Notes: a model not told the origin generated them from the letters alone. A stretch of DNA of 36,299 nt from JBICIG01 sp043101605 (GCA_043101605.1 JBICIG010000039.1:1-36299); one strand, 5' to 3'; shown: positions 1 through 12,580, numbered from the stretch's first letter. Made by a program: numbers and translations.

Positions 1-262
1 CCAGCACAAAGTCCGGGTTCTCCAGGTCCTCACGCATCCGCCCGAACCGCTCGATGCTCTCCGCACACTCGCGCAGGTCTCGATTGCTGGTTGCCGCCCA
101 GGGTAACCAGGGCAGCAATACCTCCCGGCTGCTCGCGACCGCATCGAGCAGTCCCTCGGCATCGCCCACCTCATAAGGACGCAACTCCAGCCGCTCGGTC
201 ACGATCGGCACCGGCAATCTCGCGGGTGCCCTCCACGCCTCCGGCTTCGACGACCCCGCCAT
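1..262 (-). CDS. GNAT family N-acetyltransferase (RimJ/RimL type), C-terminus cut off
   Basis: The ATG is at 262-260, behind a GGGAGG ribosome-binding site about 6 nt upstream. About 87 residues are visible before the window edge. From about residue 22 the protein reads TERLELRPYEVGDAEGL, the opening beta-strand and helix of RimJ/RimL-type GNAT acetyltransferases. It continues with a 'LLPWLPWA' segment typical of the same subfamily. Such enzymes transfer acetyl from acetyl-CoA to protein N-termini or small molecules; the substrate cannot be told here. The acetyl-CoA-binding part lies outside the window. It is divergent from the E1-like gene, with about 100 bp between the starts. Confidence 0.8.
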   Translation of the reverse strand, partial: MAGSSKPEAWRAPARLPVPIVTERLELRPYEVGDAEGLLDAVASSREVLLPWLPWAATSNRDLRECAESIERFGRMREDLENPDFVL

Positions 263-365
263 CCTCGTCCTCCCGTCAGGTACCCGCCCGACAATCCCCG
301 GTTCGGGGCAGCAACTCTCGCGCCCGGGCCGACGCCGACCCCCGCCCGGGCCAATCATCTCAGAG

Positions 366-1472
366 ATGCCCGATCCGTCCAGTCCACCCGATCCATCCCC
401 GACCGACCCGACCGCGGGTGATCCCCGCTACGCCCGCCAGCGCCGGCTCCCCGGAATCGGCGAGCCCGGGCAGGCCCGGCTCGCGCGTGCCCAAGCCGTC
501 ATCGTCGGGTGCGGGGCGCTCGGCTGCGTCACCGCCGACCACCTCGCCCGCGCCGGCGTCGGTCGCCTCCGCCTGATCGACCGCGACCTCGTCGAGCGCA
601 CGAACCTGCAGCGACAGTCCCTGTTCACCGAAGCCGACGCCGCCGAGTCGCGTCCCAAAGCCGCCGCCGCCGCCGCCCGTCTCGCCGCCGTCAACTCCGG
701 CATCGAGCTGAGCCCAGAGATCGCCCACCTCGACGCGACCAACGCCGACCGCCTGCTCGCGCCCGCCGACCCCGCCGCCCCCTTCGCCCTGATCGATGCC
801 ACCGACAACTTCCAGACCCGCTACCTCCTCAACGACTTCGCGGTGCGCGCCGGCATCGCGTGGATCCACGCCGGCGTCATCGCCCGGCACGGCTCCGTCG
901 CCGCGTTCGTTCCCGGATCGGCCTGCCTCCGGTGCTTCGCCCCCGACGCTCCGCCGCCCGGCTCGATCGAGACCTGCGAGACCGCCGGTGTGCTCGCCCC
1001 GGCCGTCGGCGTTGCCGCGTCGCTCCAGTCCGCCCTCGCCCTGGACTGGCTGCTCGGCCGCCTCGACACCCACGCCGCACCCTCGATCAGCTTCGACCTC
1101 GATGCCCCCTCGTTCGGCAGTTTCCACCGAACCCGCTTGCAACCCCTGCGCGATCCCGGCTGTCCCTGCTGCGCCGCCGCCCGCTACGAGTTCCTCGACG
1201 CCGACCTCGCCGAGCCCACGCTCAGCCTCTGCGGCACCGACGCCGTCCAGATCCTCCCCGCGCCCGGATCACCCCCACCGAACCCGGACCACCTCGCCGA
1301 CCGCCTCGCAGGGGTGGGGGAGGTCCGCCGCAGCCCCTTGTACATCCGCGCGACCCTCCCGGCCGAACCATCGCCCGTCGAACTGACCATCTTCCGCGAC
1401 GGCCGGGCCATTCTCCGGGGCGTGCGCGAACCCGCCCGGGCCCGGGCGCTGTATGACCGGTACCTGGGCTGA
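366..1472 (+). CDS. ThiF/MoeB/HesA family E1-like adenylyltransferase
   Basis: A 368-aa cytosolic E1-like enzyme that would adenylate the C-terminal glycine of a ubiquitin-like sulfur carrier (ThiS or MoaD type). A Rossmann loop VIVGCGALG is at residues 46-53, DRDLVERTNLQRQ at 72-84 carries the conserved Asp and Arg, and DATDN is at 144-148. Two zinc-binding CxxC pairs are seen: CLRC at 187-190 and CPCC at 266-269. A likely catalytic Cys204 sits in ETCETAGVLAPAVG. About 95 residues follow the core and end in a 'FRDGRAILRG' strand; this tail replaces the rhodanese domain found in some homologues. ThiF and MoeB cannot be separated from sequence alone, so no symbol is given. The ribosome-binding site is poor and the start is the only ATG near the conserved N-terminus. 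Confidence 0.9.
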   Translation: MPDPSSPPDPSPTDPTAGDPRYARQRRLPGIGEPGQARLARAQAVIVGCGALGCVTADHLARAGVGRLRLIDRDLVERTNLQRQSLFTEADAAESRPKAAAAAARLAAVNSGIELSPEIAHLDATNADRLLAPADPAAPFALIDATDNFQTRYLLNDFAVRAGIAWIHAGVIARHGSVAAFVPGSACLRCFAPDAPPPGSIETCETAGVLAPAVGVAASLQSALALDWLLGRLDTHAAPSISFDLDAPSFGSFHRTRLQPLRDPGCPCCAAARYEFLDADLAEPTLSLCGTDAVQILPAPGSPPPNPDHLADRLAGVGEVRRSPLYIRATLPAEPSPVELTIFRDGRAILRGVREPARARALYDRYLG

Positions 1473-1554
1473 ACCCGCCCGCCCGTCGGGTGTCCATCCC
1501 GATGCCGCCGCGGGCCCCGCCCGAGCAAAGTCCACCCAACCGAGAGGAGCCAAC

Positions 1555-2103
1555 ATGTCCGAGACCCAGACCGCCACCGCCTCGTTCGCTTCCACCATCG
1601 CCCGGGGCTGCAAGGTCTCCATGGGGCTCGCCGAGATGCTGCTCAAGGATGTCCACCCGGGCACCTTCGCACGCAGCATCAAGCTCGACGGCACCCGCAT
1701 CGACGCCAACCACCCCGCCTTCGTCTACGGGCATCTCTCGCTCTACCCCGCCCGCATCGTCAGCATGCTCGGCGGCGATGCCTCGGACATCACCCCCTCC
1801 GAGCACCTCAAGGAACTCTTCGAAGCCGGCAAGGACTCCGTCGACGACGCCGACGGCACCATCTACCCCAGCATGGGCGAGATCACCGGCGCCTTCTTCC
1901 GGGGCTACGAGCGCGCCATGGAAACCGTCAGCGCCCTCGACGACGCCCGCCTCGCCGAGCCCAACCCCGTCGAGGGTCGCCTGCGCGAGATGTTCCCCAC
2001 CCTCGGCGGGGCGCTCCTCTTCGTGCTCAACGACCACCCGATGTTCCACCTCGGGCAGGTCAGCACCTGGCGCCGCTGCATGGGACTCGGCCCGGTCATG
2101 TGA
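1555..2103 (+). CDS. DinB family protein
   Basis: A 182-aa protein whose ATG follows GAGAGGAG with 5 nt spacing; an upstream in-frame extension lacks a ribosome-binding site. The predicted fold is the DinB four-helix bundle with a three-histidine metal site: His60 in 'HPAFVYGHLSLYPAR', and His161 and His165 in 'NDHPMFHLGQVSTWRR' near the C-terminus. DinB proteins are putative metal-dependent enzymes, some of them thiol transferases and many of unknown function. It lies 82 bp after the E1-like gene on the same strand and may be co-transcribed. The substrate is unknown. Confidence 0.85.
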   Translation: MSETQTATASFASTIARGCKVSMGLAEMLLKDVHPGTFARSIKLDGTRIDANHPAFVYGHLSLYPARIVSMLGGDASDITPSEHLKELFEAGKDSVDDADGTIYPSMGEITGAFFRGYERAMETVSALDDARLAEPNPVEGRLREMFPTLGGALLFVLNDHPMFHLGQVSTWRRCMGLGPVM

Positions 2104-2148
2104 CGCGACTCGGCCAGCGCGCCGTGTGCCCGCCATCGGCCGAAGCGC

Positions 2149-2985
2149 TCAGCCGCGCCCGCGCGTCAGTTCCAGAATCTCATCGAGCACCACGCCGTTG
2201 CTGGAGATGCCGTGGCGCTGGTCGTGCCGCGCGCGCCCGTTCCAGTCGGTGTAGACCCCGCCCGCCTCGCGCATGATCACCGGCATCGGGGCGATGTCCC
2301 ACAGCCCGATGCCCGGCTCAACCGCCGCCTCGGCACGCCCCGTCGCGACCAGCAGGTGCGCGTAACAGTCGCTCCATCCGCGCAGCAGCCCCGCACGCTT
2401 CGAAAGCTCGGCGAACACCTCGCCGAAGCCCGCATCATCAAAGTACCCCAGGGAAGTCGTGCAGACGCACGCCTCTGCAAGCGCCCCGATCTTCGAGACG
2501 CGCGCCCGCACCGGCTCGCCCGCTCCCCGCTGCCACCACGCCCCGCCCCCCGCCGACGCGTACACCACCTCCTCCAGCGCCGGCATGCGGATCACGCCCG
2601 CGACGATCTCGCCGCGCCGCTCGATCCCGATCAGCGTGCCATACAACGGCACGCCGTGCACGAACGACTTGGTCCCGTCGATCGGGTCCAGGATCCATCG
2701 GCAACCCTCGGGGTCCGCCGCCAGGGTCTCGCCGAACTCCTCGCCCAGCACGCCGTCGCCCGGGAATCGGCGCACGATCTCGTCCCGGATGAACCGCTCG
2801 CACGCGCGATCCGCGACCGTCACCGGCGTCCCGTCGCGCTTCTTCTCGACCTCGAGCGCGCCCGTGTTGAAGTGCTCGAGCGTGATCTCGCCGCCGGCTT
2901 GCGCGAGTTCGAGCGCCGCCTCCAGGCGCGCCGCGATCTCCGCCGAGACTCCCGAATCACCCCCGGCTCGCGTGGCATCCGTCAA
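2149..2985 (-). CDS. hisN: Histidinol-phosphatase, inositol monophosphatase family
   Basis: A 278-aa Mg-dependent phosphatase of the IMPase superfamily. Metal-site motifs are visible: GEEFGE at 81-86, ILDPIDGTKSF at 98-108 with Asp100 and Asp103, and LWDIAP with Asp230. The 'GWSDCYAHLLVATGRAEAAVEP' type of stretch at about 203-223 and 'HGVPLYGTLIG' are more like HisN (histidine biosynthesis, histidinol phosphate to histidinol) than true inositol monophosphatases; that assignment is inference. I chose a TTG start at 2985-2983, which overlaps the addA stop as TTGA and has GGAGG 7 nt upstream. It is the last gene of the addB-addA-hisN operon. There are no other his genes in the window. Confidence 0.82.
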   Translation of the reverse strand: MTDATRAGGDSGVSAEIAARLEAALELAQAGGEITLEHFNTGALEVEKKRDGTPVTVADRACERFIRDEIVRRFPGDGVLGEEFGETLAADPEGCRWILDPIDGTKSFVHGVPLYGTLIGIERRGEIVAGVIRMPALEEVVYASAGGGAWWQRGAGEPVRARVSKIGALAEACVCTTSLGYFDDAGFGEVFAELSKRAGLLRGWSDCYAHLLVATGRAEAAVEPGIGLWDIAPMPVIMREAGGVYTDWNGRARHDQRHGISSNGVVLDEILELTRGRG

Positions 2986-5900
2986 GGCCCGACCTCCACG
3001 ACGCGATCGCACGCCCCGAACAGCAGCCGCGTATGCACCCGATCGGGCTCCAGCCCGAACATCGCGCACGCCGCCGCCCGGTAGCTCCGCATCTGCGCAC
3101 CATAGCCCTCGGCCGCATGCTCGGCTTCGTCCGCCTCCACCGAGTCGCTCTTGAGATCCAGCACCCACGCCTCGACGACGCGTCCGCCGCGCTCGGCGAG
3201 CACGACGCGATCGAACCGCCCCGAGACCAGGGCCGTCCGCCCCAGCCCGTCGGCCGCGCGTGCCGCGAAGGGCAGTTCACGCTCCAGCCGGAGCGTCGCA
3301 TCCGATCGCTCGAACGCCGTGCGACGAAGCTGCGCGCCGATCTGGGCTCCTTCGAGCCACCCCCGGAACAACGCCGCGAGCGCCGCGTCGGCTTCAAGGC
3401 CCTCCGCGCGGGCGCGAGCGAGCAACTCCGCTTCGCCCGGCATGCCCTCGTCGAGCCAGCCGACCTCCTCGAACATCGCGTGCAGCGCCGAGCCGCGCGA
3501 CCGCGCCCCGGACCCCACCGCGGTGAACAGTTCGGCCGCGCGCTGGGGATGCCCCGCGCCGCTCGGTGCCGATCGCTCGAGCCTGTGCGTCGGCGCTCGC
3601 TCACGCCGCGCCAGCGACAGCGTGATCGTCTTCGGCGTCGCGATTGATGATTCCCCGCGACGATCGCCCGCCTCGTCACCCGCCCACGCCTCGGTGCCCG
3701 ATTCGAACAGCACGCCCGCGTCGTCTCCCGCCTCCAGCCCGGCGCGAACGATGTCCGATGCGTAGATCCGCCGGCCGGTGTCGTCTTTCTCCTGGGCCCT
3801 GGTCCTGGGGGGCAGGATCAGGTCGAGGCTGCGCCCCGCCCGCGTCATCGCGACATACAGCACGCACAGGCTCTGGGTCACCTCGCGCTCGTCGCACCGC
3901 TCGAACACGCTGCGCAGCATCGGGCTGAGCACGCGCAGCAACTCGCTCGGGTAGATCGTCACCGCGTCGACCGGCTCGCGGTACGACGGACGATCCATCA
4001 GCACCGATCCGCTCGAGAGCCCGAGATCCCAGTGCAGATCGGGCAGCGCTACGGCGTCGAACTCGAGCCCCTTGCTCGCGTGGATCGTCATGACCCGCAC
4101 CGCCGAAGGATCCTCGTCCGTCTCGCGGTAGCGGGCGACCATCTCCACGAACGCGCCGGGGGTCATGCGGAGGTCGGCGTCGGCCTCGCACGCCAGCCGT
4201 TCGAGTCGGCTCAAGCGGTGCGCCGCCGCCGCGTCCAGCGCCGGCAGCACGGAATCGCGCAGGTGCGCGACCGTCGCGCCCAGCCCGTCGCGTGCGATCC
4301 GCGCGCGCAGCGCATCGCCCGCCCGCCGCCGCGTGCCGTGATACGAGGACGGATCAAAGGGCTGTTGCGCGTCCACCGCCGACCCGAGCGCCCGACCCAG
4401 CGGCGACTGGGCCGCGTGCAGCGCCGCGACGCTGTCACCCGGGTGGTCCGCCGCCCACACCGCCGCGAGCACCGTCGCCACCGCCGGGCAGTCGGTCAGC
4501 GGCGTGCCTCCCTCGCGGCTGACGGTCAACCCCGCGTGCTTCAGCCAGCGCACCGCCACGGGGATCGACTTGTTGGTGCGCACCAGCACCGCGCAGGTCG
4601 CCGCCGGGTGCGTCGCCCGGACGCGTGCGATCCGCTCGGCCGCGAGCGCCATCGGACCCTGCGACGACTCCCGCGATGACTCGGGCGCCTCGCGCAGCGT
4701 CACATGCCCCAAACGATCCGCGTGCTGCGCTTCGTGCTGCTTGAACCACGCTCTCCAGGTCGCGCGAACGCCATCGCTCACCGGTGCAGACCCGTCGGCG
4801 ACCGCGCCGAACACGCGGTTGACCGCATCGAGCACCGTCGGCGACGAACGCCAACTCCGGTCCATCGGCTCGACCGTCAGCGTCGACCACCGCTCGGGCA
4901 GCGAGGGCAGGATCGCCGGCTCGGCCTGCCGCCACGCGTACAGCGACTGCTTCACATCGCCGACGACGAACACCGACCGCCGCCCTTCCGGGTCGCTGAT
5001 CATCTCGTCGAGGATCGGATCGAGCAGTTCGAACTGCTGGATCGAGGTGTCCTGAAACTCATCAAGCAGCGCGTGGTCGTAGCGGCCGTCGAGGCGATAG
5101 TAGATCTCCGCCAGGTCGCCTCGCAGGTCCGCTTCCGCGAGCGATCGAGTCACATCCTCGAACGCCAGGGCGTGCTCCTCACGCAGCCGCCGGCGGTACG
5201 CGGCGTCGAACCGGCTCACCAGTTCGTGCGTTGCCTCGTTGCGGTGGGCAAACCGCGCGATGATCTCGTGCCGCGCGATCCCCATCACCGGCTCAAGCGA
5301 CGATTGCACGCCCTCGGGCAGCGGGATGCCGTAGTAGGTGCGCTCCTCGGTCAGCATCGCCTTGCCGAGGCCCGCGGTGCAGAGCCGGTCCCAGTCGCGC
5401 AGCGTCAGCGCTCCGAGCGTCGCCTCGCGCGCCTTGACGAAGTTCTTGTTGGGCGTGCCGTTTTTGGTCAGCGGCAGCGTCGCGACCCGCAGATCGGCGG
5501 CGCTCTGTTCGACGACGCGATCGATGTCCTCTGGCGTCCTCGCGGGTCCGAGTTCTTCCCGCAGGCGCGCCCACGCGTGCCCCGCGCCCCCGGTCGCAAG
5601 GAACGCCGCGTGCGCTTGATTGATCGCGCGCAGCATCGTCTCCTGCACCGATCGAGCGTGACCCGGCCCGCGCAGGCGAGTCACGAGGTCCGCCAGATCG
5701 TCGACGCCCTCCCCGCCCATTTCCTCGATCGCATCATCGAGCGCCTCGGCCCGGAGCCGCTCGTCCTCGAGGTCGTCGACGATGCGCCACCCCGATCCGA
5801 TGCCAAGCTCCCACGCCGCCCCGCGCGCGACCTTGCCGAAGAACGCATCGAGCGTCGAGACGCCGCTGCGATGCCCCGAACGCAGCACCCGCTCGAGCAG

Positions 5901-6164
5901 GCGCGACACGCCCTCCCGTCCGACGGGCCGGTTGAGTCGCTCATCGAGCGCCTGTGCCGCCGCGTCGCTCAGGCTCGCGTCGGCAAGCTCGGCCAGGATC
6001 CGCTGAAGAATCTCGCCGGCCGCCTTGCGCGTGAAGGTCGACGCCAGGATCCGCTCGGGAGGTACGCCCAGCGCCAGCAGCGTGAGGTAGCGCGTTGTGA
6101 GCTGATAAGTCTTGCCGGTGCCGGCGCTGGCGAGGATCACCCGGTTGTCGAGGCGGTCGCTCAC
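2982..6164 (-). CDS. addA: AddA/RecB-like UvrD-type helicase-nuclease
   Basis: A 1060-aa SF1A DNA helicase fused to a nuclease, the AddA subunit of a double-strand-break end-resection complex. Visible in order: Walker A ASAGTGKT at 12-19; motif II DEFQDTS; motif III VVGDVKQSLYAWR; motif V MTIHASKGLEFDAV; motif VI LYVAMTRA. A C-terminal PD-(D/E)XK nuclease follows, with 'GRFDRVV', 'WVLDLKSD' and 'QMRSY'. The GTG start overlaps the addB stop as GTGA and has GGAGG 7 nt upstream, so translation is probably coupled. Length is a little below the roughly 1150-1240 aa common for AddA. RecB is a possible alternative, but the neighbouring AddB-like protein favours AddA. Confidence 0.9.
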   Translation of the reverse strand: MSDRLDNRVILASAGTGKTYQLTTRYLTLLALGVPPERILASTFTRKAAGEILQRILAELADASLSDAAAQALDERLNRPVGREGVSRLLERVLRSGHRSGVSTLDAFFGKVARGAAWELGIGSGWRIVDDLEDERLRAEALDDAIEEMGGEGVDDLADLVTRLRGPGHARSVQETMLRAINQAHAAFLATGGAGHAWARLREELGPARTPEDIDRVVEQSAADLRVATLPLTKNGTPNKNFVKAREATLGALTLRDWDRLCTAGLGKAMLTEERTYYGIPLPEGVQSSLEPVMGIARHEIIARFAHRNEATHELVSRFDAAYRRRLREEHALAFEDVTRSLAEADLRGDLAEIYYRLDGRYDHALLDEFQDTSIQQFELLDPILDEMISDPEGRRSVFVVGDVKQSLYAWRQAEPAILPSLPERWSTLTVEPMDRSWRSSPTVLDAVNRVFGAVADGSAPVSDGVRATWRAWFKQHEAQHADRLGHVTLREAPESSRESSQGPMALAAERIARVRATHPAATCAVLVRTNKSIPVAVRWLKHAGLTVSREGGTPLTDCPAVATVLAAVWAADHPGDSVAALHAAQSPLGRALGSAVDAQQPFDPSSYHGTRRRAGDALRARIARDGLGATVAHLRDSVLPALDAAAAHRLSRLERLACEADADLRMTPGAFVEMVARYRETDEDPSAVRVMTIHASKGLEFDAVALPDLHWDLGLSSGSVLMDRPSYREPVDAVTIYPSELLRVLSPMLRSVFERCDEREVTQSLCVLYVAMTRAGRSLDLILPPRTRAQEKDDTGRRIYASDIVRAGLEAGDDAGVLFESGTEAWAGDEAGDRRGESSIATPKTITLSLARRERAPTHRLERSAPSGAGHPQRAAELFTAVGSGARSRGSALHAMFEEVGWLDEGMPGEAELLARARAEGLEADAALAALFRGWLEGAQIGAQLRRTAFERSDATLRLERELPFAARAADGLGRTALVSGRFDRVVLAERGGRVVEAWVLDLKSDSVEADEAEHAAEGYGAQMRSYRAAACAMFGLEPDRVHTRLLFGACDRVVEVGP

Positions 6165-9025
6165 GCGTCGTCCTCCTCGTCGTTTGCATCGGGCGCGAGC
6201 CCCAGCCCGGCGATCGCCGCGACCGAGCCGCGCGCCCACTTCGGATCACCCATCTCGAAGCGCCGAGCGCGGATGTCGCGGACGACTCTCGCCGCTTCCT
6301 CGTCCGCCTCACGGAGCAGGGCGTCATCCCACGGCGCCGGGTGGAAGCCGCACGCCTCGGGCTTGCTCGGCAGCGCGATGTACCCCAGCGTCACGGGCGC
6401 CTCCCCGATCAGCTCGCTCGCGACATGCCGGTACAGCGGGAGCTGCAGGTCAACCCAGCGCTTCGGGCCCTTGACGGGCCCCCTGCGGTGTACCTTGTCC
6501 GGCTCGTGCCCGGATTCACTCGTCTTGTAGTCGAAGATCGCCAGCGCACCGGTTGCCTCGTGACGATCGATGCGATCGATGCGCCCGCTCAACCCCATCG
6601 GCACCCCATCGACCACGATCGACGCGGGCTGTGTCGGCTTCCACTCCTGATGAACAATGACCCATCCCTCGTCGCGCCGCCGCGCCTGTGCCCGGGCGAG
6701 CACCTCCAGCCGCTGATGCAGGAACGCTTCCTGCACGCGCACCGCCGCGACCGGGTGCAGCCCCAGCCGCTTCCGCGCCTCGTCGGCGAGCATGTCCAGG
6801 AGCGCCTCGCGGATCTCCTGCTCACGCGACGAGCCCCTCGCATCCGACAGCGCGAACCGGTTGAGCGCATCGTGCGCCAGCGATCCGAACGATGCCGCAT
6901 CCATCTCTCGCGGCGGCGGATCGACCGGTTCCACCCGTGCCACATACCGCAGATGGAACAGATAGGGCGACTCCAGGTACACCTTGAAGCTCGTCACCGG
7001 AAGCATCGTCGGCAGCGGCGCCTCGAACACGGGTGCGGCGTCGAACGCATTCCGCGCCCCCAGTGCCCGGTCGCGCGCCACTCGCACCGGCTCCTCGCCC
7101 GCCACCCGGGCAAACGCGCGGGCACGCTCGGCATTGGCGTCCGCGTCCGGATCCAGAAACAGCAGCCGGCTCGGAAACCGCGGATCGCCCTCGGGCCCGC
7201 GACGCGGGCACAGCAGCGTCACCCGCTCGTGCGATCGGCACAACGCCGTCAGGCGGTACGCATCGAACGCCAGCCGCGCCCGATCCGACACCAGCCCGAG
7301 TTCGGCCCGCAGCGCGTCAGGAAGAAAGGAGTCGGCGACCGAGCCGCCCGGCACGACGCCTTCGATCAGCCCCGTCGCGATCACCACCCGCGCCGGATCC
7401 AGCCACGCGTCCAGCCAGCCGATCATCTCGACCGCCTCGGGCCCGTGATGGATCGGGGCGGCGTCGCGATCGGTCGCATCGGCGAGCAGGCCCAGCACCT
7501 CGTCCACGCTCAGCCGCTCGGTCGGATCCGCCCGCTCCAGCCGTGAGATCTCATCGAGCACGCCCGCGAGCCGCTCGCACGAGGCTCGATCCCACGCATC
7601 GGCCGCATCGCCTGCGTCGAATGCGACCTCTTCAAAGACCTCCGCGAGCAACGAACGGACCGCCTCGCCCACCGACGCGGCTCGATCCTCGACCGAAAGC
7701 AGCGACCGGACGCGATCCAGCGCCGCACGGACCGCCGCGTCGGCCCTTGCGTCCGTCTCGGCGTTGTGGTCTCGAGTCACCTTTCCCTTGGCCGACACGA
7801 TCGCCGCGCAGGATTCTTCATCGAGCGCCGCCCCGGGGCGATCCCGGTCGAATCGATCGAGCCGCTCGAGCAGGTCGGCTTCGTGCGCTTCGCCCGACCC
7901 ATGCCACAACCACGCCCGCGCCGAGCGCAGATGAATCAGCGGGCGGATCTCGGCGACGCGCCCGGTCCGCCGGATCGCGGCGATCGCGCGCACCAGCCGC
8001 GCCGGCCCCGTCATCGACATCGCCCGTCCCGCCGCCGCGTGCACCTCGATCGTCCCGACCCGCCGCGCCAACCGTTCGACCGCCGACGCGGCCTCGGCCT
8101 CGGGCGTCACCAGCGTCACTTCGTCGGGATACAGGGGCCCGTCCGACTCGGCGATCGCCGACAGGGCGAGCTCGGCCTGATCCTCATCGTCCCGCGCGAA
8201 CCGCACCGCGTCGGGCCCGAGCGACACCGTCGCCCGCTCCCACGCCTCGACCCGCACGCATCCGAACGCATCGAATCGGTCGGCTTCGCTCGTCGGAGCC
8301 GCGATGAGCGACGCGAGCCCGCCGCCGCAATGCCCGAGCAGCGCGCGGGCCACGACGCTCAATTCAGCGCAAGCTGCGAGCACGGTGCGCCGCGTGCGGC
8401 CGTCCGCCGAGTCGTTGATCGAGTCCCACGCCGCGTCCATCGGCTCGGCGAGCCCCCAGGAATCGAGGATCGACCGTGCTTCGGCGCGCACGCCTCCCAT
8501 TGCCACCCAGCGCTCCGCCTCGCCCGGCGGCAGCAGCGAGCCCGCCAGCGCCGGAACCTCGCCCGGGTCGATCCCACTCCCGACCAGTTCAGCACAGACC
8601 CGGGCGAGTTCATCCCCCAGCGAGTCGAGCAGCCGATCGCTCGGCGTCTTGCTCGGAACCAGCGCTCCGAGCGCCGCCGCCGGCACCCTCCGCACCGCCC
8701 GTCGCCACGCGAGCGCCCGCGTGACCTCGCCCGCGACCGGGCGACCCCTCCGGGCGGCCGCGTCACGCGCGCACGCATCCACGAACTCGTGGACGGTCTG
8801 CAGCGTCGGTGGTCGCAGGGCCGCGCCCATCGCCTCGGCGCGGTCGACCAGCATCGCCAGCAGGTGCCGCCGCGCCCGCCGACCGGGGACGACGATCCGC
8901 CATTCGCTCAGGTCGACCAACAATCCCTGCCGCGCCCGCTCGGCGATCCACGCCGCCGCCGCGGGAAGAATCGGGGCGTCCCACCCGAGGAAGACGCGTT
9001 CGATCTGTTCAGCTCGCCCGTCCAT
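6161..9025 (-). CDS. addB: AddB-like PD-(D/E)XK nuclease subunit
   Basis: A 954-aa partner of AddA. The N-terminal part resembles the inactivated helicase half of AddB: 'WRIVVPGRRARRHLL' is present and no Walker A is seen. The C-terminal part is a RecB-family nuclease: 'FKVYLESPYLFHLRYV', 'SFGSLAHDALNRF', 'GRIDRIDR', 'LAIFDYKTSESG' and 'DLQLPLYRHVA'. The four cysteines that hold the iron-sulfur cluster in Firmicutes AddB are absent, since the nuclease domain shows only one Cys. The ATG at 9025 is preferred over upstream in-frame starts because those would run into the divergent kinase gene. It is first in the operon with addA and hisN. Confidence 0.85.
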   Translation of the reverse strand: MDGRAEQIERVFLGWDAPILPAAAAWIAERARQGLLVDLSEWRIVVPGRRARRHLLAMLVDRAEAMGAALRPPTLQTVHEFVDACARDAAARRGRPVAGEVTRALAWRRAVRRVPAAALGALVPSKTPSDRLLDSLGDELARVCAELVGSGIDPGEVPALAGSLLPPGEAERWVAMGGVRAEARSILDSWGLAEPMDAAWDSINDSADGRTRRTVLAACAELSVVARALLGHCGGGLASLIAAPTSEADRFDAFGCVRVEAWERATVSLGPDAVRFARDDEDQAELALSAIAESDGPLYPDEVTLVTPEAEAASAVERLARRVGTIEVHAAAGRAMSMTGPARLVRAIAAIRRTGRVAEIRPLIHLRSARAWLWHGSGEAHEADLLERLDRFDRDRPGAALDEESCAAIVSAKGKVTRDHNAETDARADAAVRAALDRVRSLLSVEDRAASVGEAVRSLLAEVFEEVAFDAGDAADAWDRASCERLAGVLDEISRLERADPTERLSVDEVLGLLADATDRDAAPIHHGPEAVEMIGWLDAWLDPARVVIATGLIEGVVPGGSVADSFLPDALRAELGLVSDRARLAFDAYRLTALCRSHERVTLLCPRRGPEGDPRFPSRLLFLDPDADANAERARAFARVAGEEPVRVARDRALGARNAFDAAPVFEAPLPTMLPVTSFKVYLESPYLFHLRYVARVEPVDPPPREMDAASFGSLAHDALNRFALSDARGSSREQEIREALLDMLADEARKRLGLHPVAAVRVQEAFLHQRLEVLARAQARRRDEGWVIVHQEWKPTQPASIVVDGVPMGLSGRIDRIDRHEATGALAIFDYKTSESGHEPDKVHRRGPVKGPKRWVDLQLPLYRHVASELIGEAPVTLGYIALPSKPEACGFHPAPWDDALLREADEEAARVVRDIRARRFEMGDPKWARGSVAAIAGLGLAPDANDEEDDA

Positions 9026-9096
9026 GCCCGCTGTCCCCGGTTCAACCGCCGCGACACTCCCGGATACCTTACCTTGACCCGTTCCCGGAGACGCCC
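9026..9096. promoter_or_regulatory. Divergent intergenic region between addB and the kinase gene
   Basis: This 71-bp gap separates the divergent addB and Ser/Thr kinase starts, so it must hold both promoters or at least the addB one. It contains TTGACC near 9074 and a GGAG ribosome-binding site at 9087-9090 for the kinase. I cannot name a confident -10 element on either strand. Confidence 0.35.
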
Positions 9097-12096
<3,000 letters not shown>

Positions 12097-12118
12097 CCGA
12101 CCCGGTCGCGCGTGCGGG

Positions 12119-12580
12119 TCACTCCCCGGTCAGACGCATCGCGCCCCGCGCGACCATCCCGCTCCAAGGGGCCGGGAGCACCGACGCCAGATCGAGCAGA
12201 GCATCGCTCAGGTCGTGCGGCGGACGGCTGGAGATGTTGGTGCGGTGGTGCGCCAGCGCCGCCGACACCGCCAGGAAGTACGCCGCCAGCCCCGCCAGGC
12301 GCTCGCGCTCGGCCACGCCCGAAGCGAGCAGCCGCTTGCCCTCGTTCTTGAGCGATTCGAGTTCATCGAGCGACGCACCCCCTTCGATCAAGCGCCGATG
12401 GCTCCGGTCGACCCCGCCGAACGGCTCGCTCTCGAGCGTGCCGGCAAACCACGACGACCCGTCCGCCGCCGACAGCCGATCGATCAGCGCATCGAGCGGT
12501 CGGCGTGGCCCGGCGATCCCGAGTTCGAGCAGCCGGGTGACGGTCGTCTCGGCGAGCGTCGGGTGTTCCTGGTCACTCAT
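12119..12580 (-). CDS. Unknown 153-aa protein translationally coupled to the sigma factor
   Basis: The ATG overlaps the stop of the upstream sigma-factor gene as ATGA, so the two are almost certainly one operon. The protein is soluble and mostly helical, with no signal peptide or membrane segment. A central helix contains 'LDELESLKNEGKRLLASG', followed by 'LAGLAAYFLAVSAALAHH' and 'LLDLASVLPAPW'. I do not recognise the family. Position suggests a partner or regulator of the sigma factor, but no anti-sigma zinc motif is present. Confidence 0.75.
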   Translation of the reverse strand: MSDQEHPTLAETTVTRLLELGIAGPRRPLDALIDRLSAADGSSWFAGTLESEPFGGVDRSHRRLIEGGASLDELESLKNEGKRLLASGVAERERLAGLAAYFLAVSAALAHHRTNISSRPPHDLSDALLDLASVLPAPWSGMVARGAMRLTGE

